Of a stretch of 64,000 nucleotides of DNA, positions 57,426-64,000 are shown in pieces. The notes beneath the pieces were generated by a model. That model saw only the letters and a program-made list of their open reading frames with translations. It had not been told where the DNA came from and did no database searches. The stretch's first letter is position 1; each line of letters starts with the position of its first letter. The position numbers were made by a program, and so were the translations under genes. This DNA is from Ceratotherium simum simum (taxonomy: Eukaryota > Chordata > Mammalia > Perissodactyla > Rhinocerotidae): assembly GCF_000283155.1 (NCBI RefSeq), contig NW_004454217.1:5892494-5956493 (forward strand), read 5' to 3'.

Positions 57426-57571
57426 AACTGTCCTAGGTAAACAAAGAGAGAATATATACCCACAATGTAAAAGCAGAAAGTATATGGAAGCTCTCAAAGT
57501 TATATTCTCTTTCCTTATCAGACCAGAGATGAATTTTCCCTTCTTTTTGATTTGGCAGATTTTTCACTGTT

Positions 57572-57882
57572 TAGTTTTTTGTTTTTTGTTTTTTTGTGAG
57601 GAAGATCAGCCCTGAGCTAACATCCATGCTAATCCTCCTCTTTTTGCTGAGTAAGATCGGCTCTGAGCTAACATCCATTGCCAAGCCTCCTCCTTCCCCC
57701 CACCCCCCAAAGCCCCAGTAGGTAGTTGTACGTCATAGTTGCACATCCTTCTAGTTGCTGCATGTGGGACGCGGCCTCAGCATGGCCGGAGAAGCGGTGC
57801 GTGGGTGCGCGCCCGGGATCCGAACCCTGGCTGCCAGTAAGCGGAGCACACACGCTTAATCGCGAAGCCACAGGGCTGGCCC
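57572..57882 (-). mobile_element. Mosaic ERE SINE (both tail types)
   Basis: Third copy of the hybrid layout: head, 'ctactggggctttgg' body, a poly-G/GGAAGGAGG joint, then the doubled module. TCACTGTT flanks it at 57564-57571 and 57883-57890. Confidence 0.9.
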
Positions 57883-58087
57883 TCACTGTTGTTTAGAACT
57901 CACATTCCAAGATCATAATTACGAAAGGATTATACCAATCACTTTTATTTCATATTTCAATCAACAAACATTTATTGAGAAACACCCGTGAATACGTCCG
58001 GAAGAGAACGTTCCAAAAGCATCAGCTACCCAGAGGACTCGCTCGCTCAGCATAACGCTTCTTTCTGCCTGGTGTAATGTCGTGTAA

Positions 58088-58101
58088 CCACCAGGGGGCG
58101 C
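58088..58101 (+). promoter_or_regulatory. Strong CTCF-like motif
   Basis: CCACCAGGGGGCGC is an exact match to the core CTCF consensus, in forward orientation and outside any recognised repeat, about 13.4 kb upstream of the PPP1R21 start codon. Binding is inferred from the match only. Confidence 0.7.
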
Positions 58102-58849
58102 GCCCTCACCGAATTTGCTTTAGGAAAGATAAGATCAAACCGACCTCTGAGCAGCTGGTTACCAGTCTCTTGGCGCGCCCAGGACCAGTGTTTGTAATTG
58201 TTTAGGCACGTCTCTGGTGACCTCATCCCACTACACCTGAATCTTTTTGAGGAAACAATTATCCTGTTTGAACAGAACAGCTAAGGCAAATTAGTAACTG
58301 GAAAATTACTAAGTCGTTCTACAGGATGTGTTGGGACATCCTGTATTCGCTTGAGGCTTAGAGTTAGGGTGTGGACCCTTCTTCCTCCCTGGATGGCTAG
58401 GAAACGAGACAAGTCACCCCTCTCCGCTGGGCGCAGCCCCTTCTTTGTCCTGAGTAGGCTGGCTGGTCAGAGCAGGAGCGGAGCTGGCCTTCATGGACAG
58501 GGGCTTGACCAGGACAGATGACACGCCCTTCGGTTCCCAGCTTTGGGGCCGTGAGATACAGTCTGCAGAAGCCTCTGTGGTGGGGAAGACCCCAAAGCGG
58601 TGGGGGACTGCTCCAAATTGCCATGTGCTCTGCAAACCCCAGGAGCTGATTCTGCTGGGCCCTCCCGTTCTGTCTGGCCACATGCTGAGAGATCAGTGGG
58701 TTCCAGGCCACGTTCCTACTCCATGTGCAAGGCCTCGGAGGACACAGGTCTTGAGGGAGAGGATGAGAAAAGAAGGGCTCTCTCTCTCATCTGCAGATTC
58801 CATCCTGCTAGTCCTCACTCAAGTAAACCCTTCAGAGAGAGTGGGAAGT

Positions 58850-59200
58850 TTTGATGGCTCCCTGTGGCTTTTAGGGTAAGGAACAGATCCTTGTCATGGC
58901 CTACAAGTCCTGCACCGTCGGCCCCTTCCCATGTCCTCAGTCTCATCCTGACTACTCTCCCCGTGTTCCCTGCAGTCCAGTGGGCGTGGCCTCGCGTTCC
59001 TGGGCTGCCCCGAGCTGCCCACTACGCTGCTTCTCTGCCTGAAACTCTCCCCTGCCCCCTCTCCCTCACGTTCCCAGCTGGGTGCCTCCTGTAAGATTCT
59101 TCCCAGACCCCAAGCTCTTCCTGCAACGCTTTTGCCACAAACCATAATCTCGTGCTTCTGAGTCCCCCACTAGACTCTAAGCAACAGATAAACGATTTCC
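58850..59200 (+). repeat. L2 LINE 3' fragment
   Basis: 'gatggctccctgtggctttt', 'aggaacagatccttgtcatg', 'cccccactagactctaagc': L2 3' order, G+C richer than the others. Confidence 0.7.
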
Positions 59201-59729
59201 ATAAAACTTTTTGAAAAATTAAAAACGTTTCACACACCCATCACTACCCCAGTGGTGAACCAGGAAGTGAAGATACTGTAGGTTCCACCCACCCCACACC
59301 CCAACCAGGTATCTGAGGCTTTGCAAGAAGACGCCAAGGAAAGTGGCACCAGGGTAAAGAAGGTGTTTGGGAACAAGGAACCTTCCTGGAGCCCCCAGAT
59401 CATACCACCGAGGCAGCTGTCTGTGCACAAAGCTGACCCTAGCTTGGGATCCAGGAATGTCAGAGCTATGAAAGGCAGGAGTAATGGCTGAGGAGATCGA
59501 GTTCGAGGAGCATAACAGAGAGAAATAATAACCAGCCTGCTCAGAGGCCAGAGTACAAGAGGACACCCTTTTGCTCTCCACATTCAATGCTGCTTCTCAC
59601 TCCACGATAGGTCCCAATCTCTCCCTGCCTCAGGCCTTCCCAGCAGAACCATCACCAGAGGGGACCTCCAGATGAGAAGAGGAATCCATGTGAGAATTAC
59701 TTTCTGGTTACCATTCATTTATACGTTCA

Positions 59730-61130
59730 TGTGTTCATTTAACAGACACCAATGGGGGTTGTGTGTGCCAGGCACCAGGATAGGTATTGGAGACACCTTT
59801 GAAGAGCCCACTGACAGCCATCTGGTGGGGAAGGCAAGCACCTTCTCTGTGCCAGGCACTGTTCCAGGTACTGGCACGCATCAGTGAAGACAACAATCCA
59901 AAATCCCTGCCCTCATGGAGGTGGCATTCTCGTGGAGGGACACAGAGCATAAATAATTAATATAATCAATAAGCAAATTCTATAGCAGGTTAGAATGCTA
60001 TGGGGGGGAATAGAACAGCTGGGGAGGGGGTAGAATTTATGGTGAGGCGGTCAGGTAAGCCTCATGGAGAAGGTCACCCTTGAAGAAGGACTTCCAGGAA
60101 GAGGAGGAACAAGCAGCCCCTGGGGACAGTTACGTGGGGGAGGGTTCCAGGCCCAGGGAGCAGCCAGGGCCACCCCTGAAGTGCGAGTGTGCTGGCATGT
60201 CTGAGGGCAGCAAGGGGGCCGGTGTGGCTGGAGCAGAGGGGAGGGACATGGAGATGAGGTGGGATTGCAGAGGGCCTGGGGCAGTCACTACGCCTTTGAC
60301 TTTTACTCTGAGAGAAGGAGTCACCCCTGGAGCAGCAGAGGGCTGGTAAACTAGGTCTCAAAAAAAGAAGCCCGAGTTTGTAGCATTTGCCAATTTCTGT
60401 GGTGTAAATACTCCCACTGCGGCCTGTGCCAAGCTACAATGTGACACCCCTGAACACAGAGCAGAGAAGGCACGTGCAGGATTAGCTCTCCCAGCCAGGA
60501 CAAGCCACTCCAGCCCACCACTGCTTTGGAGGGATTGGAGCAGAGGCATGATATGATCTAACTTGTGTTTTAAGAAGGTCACTCAGGCTGCTGTGTTGAT
60601 CGGACCATGTGTGGGCTGGAGGGCAGGGGCAGAAGCAGGGAGCCATTTAGGAAGCTGGTGCTGTGAGAGAGGACGGTCTTGGAGGTGAGTAGTAGTGGAC
60701 AGTGAGTCCTAGACAGACGTCTAATCTGCGTGTATTCTGAAGGAGGTATATTGAAAGCCACCTGGAGTTCTTGGCAGACTGGATGTGGGGTGTGAGAGAA
60801 AGAGAACAGTACAGGATGGCTCTGAGGTTTAGTGGAAGGTTTTGGGGGGAATGAGAGGAAAGGCATTCCAGGCACAGGGAACAGTATGTGAAAGCCATGT
60901 TTGTAAGCGCACATGGTATTTGGGAAAAAGAAACAAGGGGGTGTGGCTAGTGAGCCAGTTACGTGGGCAGAGACAGCAGACAGGGCTGGAGACAAGCGTC
61001 CTGGCGAGGTGCTCCACAGGGAGGAGCCAGGACTCGGGCCGTGGCCAGTGGAGAGCCGCTAATGGGGTTTTAGCAGAGAAGTATATGATTAAATTCATAA
61101 TATTAAAAAATAATGAGAGAAGCTAGAGGT
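59730..61130. repeat. Unassigned old repeat mosaic
   Basis: 'gtgccaggcactgttccagg', 'ccctgccctcatggaggtgg', 'gaggcatgatatgatctaac', 'aaggtcactcaggctgctgt': phrases of very common old mammalian repeats. I cannot divide it into families by eye. No gene is seen. Confidence 0.4.
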
Positions 61131-63405
61131 GGGGAAACCACTTAGGAGGCTGTAGCGTTGGCCCAGGAGAGAGAGCCTCTCCAGGACAGTGGTGGTGTGG
61201 CTGGAGAGAAGAGGAAGAGAAGAAAGGGAGCCTGAGGGTCATGGTACCAGTTCCAAGGCCAACCTTGCACATCAATCATGAAACATAGTGGGCACTCCAT
61301 ACATGTTTGTGCAATAAATTAATCAGCTAATTGAGGTGAGTCTTATCCTTACAAACCTCCTCCCATCCCCCACTTATCTCCCCATCTAAAATGTCTTTTC
61401 CAGAAGAGAAGTAAATTTATTATATGGTTTAAACGCACATGCCCCTGTGATGAGCTGGAGGTGTTCTCACTCTCAGTCTAGGTGGTGGCTGCATGGGCGT
61501 GCCTATGAATGATGCTTCACGCTGATCAAGGCAGACTTGTGCACCTCACTGGATGAATGTATATACGTCTCAGCTGGCCGTGATTCACTCTACCAGATAA
61601 ACGACAGAGCACAGAGCCCTTCCTCAGACCAAGCCCTCATCTCCAGGAGGGAGAAGAGGCCAGAGGGTTGGGCTAGGACAGAGAGAGGAAAGCGGGAGCA
61701 GACAGAGCACAACAGACTGTAAACTTTACCCACTTGTTTGCTGTTGAAAATTCACACGGCTGGGGTTATCTGTAACACCCACGTCTTTCAACTTAAGGAA
61801 CACCTTAGTTCAAGTTTGTGTGATGGGAGGAGAAAGGACTGGGTCGCTACATGACAGCTGGCACAACAACAAGAGACACATGGAGCCCAAATTTGTCCCT
61901 TACCAAAGCTGTGCGGGACGACCCCAAGAGGCCATTTTTTATAGCCTCGTAAAACCCCCGTCATCAGCCTCCTGGTCCACCTATCCCAGAGGAAGCTGAC
62001 TTTTTCTGTCCTTCAAATCGCTTCCCACCCCACGAATGGCTTCTCTTCTCCTCCAAGTCCAGGGCACATATGTACCTCTTCCACTAAGCCTTTCTGCACA
62101 GCTCTTGCAGCCACAGACTGTTCCAGAAGTCCCAAACCCACCTACACTGCAGCATCCGATTATTACTTACTCAAGTGCAGTCTTGGGTCGTTTTCCATAC
62201 TGATAAGGTTTGTTTCCCCAGTTAGCCTGGAAGTGTGCATTCAGGGGCTCACCTAGCCAGGGCTGGACTCTCAGAGGCTCTAAGGGATATTTACTGTTCT
62301 CAGATAATGACCCACACCCCAAAAAGCAAAAAAAACAGATGACCACCTTTCATGCTCAGACTCTGAAGAGAGTATTCATCCGTCTCCACCAGAGTGGGAC
62401 TCTCCGTAAAAGATTGGAAGAATGTGTGTGTGTACGTGCCTGTTTGTAGCTGTGTGTCTATTTTTGAGGGTATAAATATATTAATAACTATCATTTATTA
62501 GATGCCAACTGAGCACCAAGAACTTAATATTCTCCTTGCATCCTCACAACAGCCCAGTGAGGAAAATGTTATTGTGGTATCTCTGATTAATAAATTTGTT
62601 ACAAGCTAGTCGTGGGTGTGACATGAGACTTTCTGATTCATTTTCTCTTTGGAGATGTTTGGTGATTTTAACAGCTAGGATAACACTTGACCACTTTTAT
62701 GAGATTACACTGTAATTCAGACTAAGTGATGCATGATGACCAAACTTACTAAGAAAAATACAAATGCATTTCTGCATTTAAATATTTTTAATGAGTGGTA
62801 ATATTACTCGTATGCAGCTCTAAGTCAAATGATTTTACTAAAAGAAAATGCTAACTTGAGTAACTGTTAGATCATGAAAAATAAATCTTGAGCAAAAAGC
62901 AAAATAATAAAAATAATAATCATGTTCGTTACAAATAGGTATTTGATGTGCTTTGGTAGCTTATCCTAAACTTTCCCTTAAGAACATAAGTTACTACATG
63001 CCTTGGTTGCTACACTAATACTCAAGGAAATAAAGAGACTTGCTCAGGGTCACACAAGCTCAGTCTCTTGACTCGCTTTGTCTACCTCTAGCCCGACAGA
63101 GAAAGTCGCTGCCCTCCGTGTGGGCCCGAGCTGGGGCCTGGGCTCCTTGCAATTCAGGTTGGAAATCCCCAGGAAACAGTCCTCATAAGTCAACCCTTAG
63201 CCAGGAGCAAATGAGGATGAATCTTTCAAAAGGAGATGCTATTCCAGAGCTCACATCAGGGCTGTTGCTGATTGACTCTCACTTCCTTTCTGGACCTGAG
63301 CACGTTTCACAACAAAGGATTCTCTAAGAGTGAAGATTCCAAAAAGTACCTGGAAAAGAGCCCCTGACAGTCACGGGGTGGTCACCAGGCGAACACTCCA
63401 CCTAC
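61131..63405. other. Intergenic stretch
   Basis: It contains an L2-like tail near 61270-61325, a possible L2 piece near 62000-62130 and a MIR near 62490. Nothing else is identified. Confidence 0.5.
62490..62610 (+). repeat. MIR fragment
   Basis: 'tatcatttattagatgccaa' then 'catcctcacaacagcccagt' is MIR text. Confidence 0.7.
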
Positions 63406-63495
63406 CACATCCTTAGAAATAATGACACCTCCGAGGTGTTTGGTTTCTGTTGTCCTGGCAACGGCCATCTCTAAGCAGTCCCTCTCCCGGCACAT
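63406..63495 (-). other. Orphan exon-like segment, 90 bases
   Basis: On the minus strand TTCTCTTCTTTCAG precedes, and GTAGGT follows, a 90-base stretch that is open in phase 0 for exactly 30 codons (MCRERDCLEMAVARTTETKH through SKDV). Both splice sites are good. I do not recognise the product; it does not match FOXN2 as I remember it. It may be an exon of an upstream noncoding or lineage-specific transcript, or chance. Confidence 0.25.
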
Positions 63496-63774
63496 CTGAA
63501 AGAAGAGAAGTAAAGGGATGGGGTGAGAGGGTTGACCGAGATCTCTCCCCATCTGAAGTGAAAGTTGGTTGAGATTTATCTGGGGAGAAGGTGAAGATTT
63601 AAACCGCCCTGGAAGGACTGTTTATATTTGTTTGTTTTACATTCCTCTCATCCTCTAGGTGTTCAAGGAAGCAGGCACAGCCCCTGGTGCAGTTCTACCC
63701 ACAGGGGAGGCATTCAAGCCACATCTGTGGATTGGATGGACTAGAGTGACATGATTTTAAGGAGGTTGCAAGAT

Positions 63775-63865
63775 TTTTTTCCCTCAATTGTTTTACAGAT
63801 GACGAAACAGACACAGAGAGGTTAAATTACTCTCCCAAAGTCACAAAGCAGCTTAACCACTGAGC
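63775..63865 (+). repeat. MIR fragment
   Basis: 'gttttacagatgacgaaaca', 'agagaggttaaattactctc' and 'ccaaagtcaca' form a short MIR core. Confidence 0.7.
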
Positions 63866-64000
63866 CCCGTCCTCAAGCTCCTGACCGACGTCTGCTCCAG
63901 CGATCTTCCCAGGAAGAGCCTACTCGCCTGAGGGTTTGCACAGGGTCCTCTGTCCCCCTGCTTTGCCTGGGCCAGGCTCCACAGGAGACACTGCCGCTTT

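Noticed and set aside
58397..58879. Overlapping 104- and 128-codon frames on opposite strands
   Set aside because: There is no recognisable domain, initiation context or splice structure, and both strands are open equally, as expected from local base composition.
61131..64000. Possible 3' end of FOXN2
   Set aside because: Conserved gene order suggests FOXN2 lies on this side, but no forkhead or other FOXN2 coding sequence is seen; it is expected beyond the window.
1..64000. CRISPR arrays, operons, phage or plasmid modules
   Set aside because: No direct-repeat arrays with unique spacers, no bacterial-type gene clusters; the window is a vertebrate chromosome segment.

Overview
This is a window of mammalian nuclear genome, not a microbial or viral one. 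It has a split gene with GT/AG introns, a CpG-island promoter, and dense interspersed repeats. About seventeen copies belong to the tRNA-derived ERE SINE family typical of Perissodactyla, with heads such as GGGGCCGGCCCCGTGGC...GTGGTTAAGT and tail modules such as GTTAGCTCAGGG or CTACTGGGGCTTTGGGG. Horse or another Equus species is the most likely source; rhinoceros or tapir cannot be excluded by eye.

The only protein-coding gene I can support is PPP1R21 (KLRAQ1/CCDC128), on the minus strand. Its first 15 coding exons lie between 44654 (start codon) and 1910. They join without a frame break into 532 codons, about two thirds of the usual protein of roughly 780 residues. The remaining C-terminal exons lie beyond base 1. 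The protein is a coiled-coil and helical scaffold known as a subunit (Fy-2) of the FERRY complex, a Rab5 effector that couples mRNAs and ribosomes to early endosomes. It was first catalogued as a protein phosphatase 1 interactor.

Layout. 1-1909: intron 15, with old L1 remnants. 1910-34191: exons 15 to 2 and their introns, carrying ERE SINEs, MIR, L2, L1, MaLR LTRs, one ERV1-type solo LTR and two tRNA-Glu/RTE composite SINEs. 34192-44597: intron 1. 44380-45200: CpG island and promoter, with exon 1, a perfect CRE, ETS, GC-box, E-box, paired YY1 sites and a partial CTCF site. 45200-64000: intergenic DNA upstream of the gene, mostly old repeats, with one strong CTCF-like motif at 58088 and one orphan exon-like 90-base segment at 63406. 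In other mammals the upstream neighbour is FOXN2; no FOXN2 sequence is recognised here.

The most interesting observation is an ERE SINE inserted 11 bases inside intron 2. Its 15-bp target-site duplication copied the exon 2 splice donor, including four exon bases. An identical donor therefore now sits 228 bases further into the intron, behind an in-frame stop. I see no sign of a novel multi-gene system; the window is otherwise an ordinary gene with its promoter and a repeat-rich flank.
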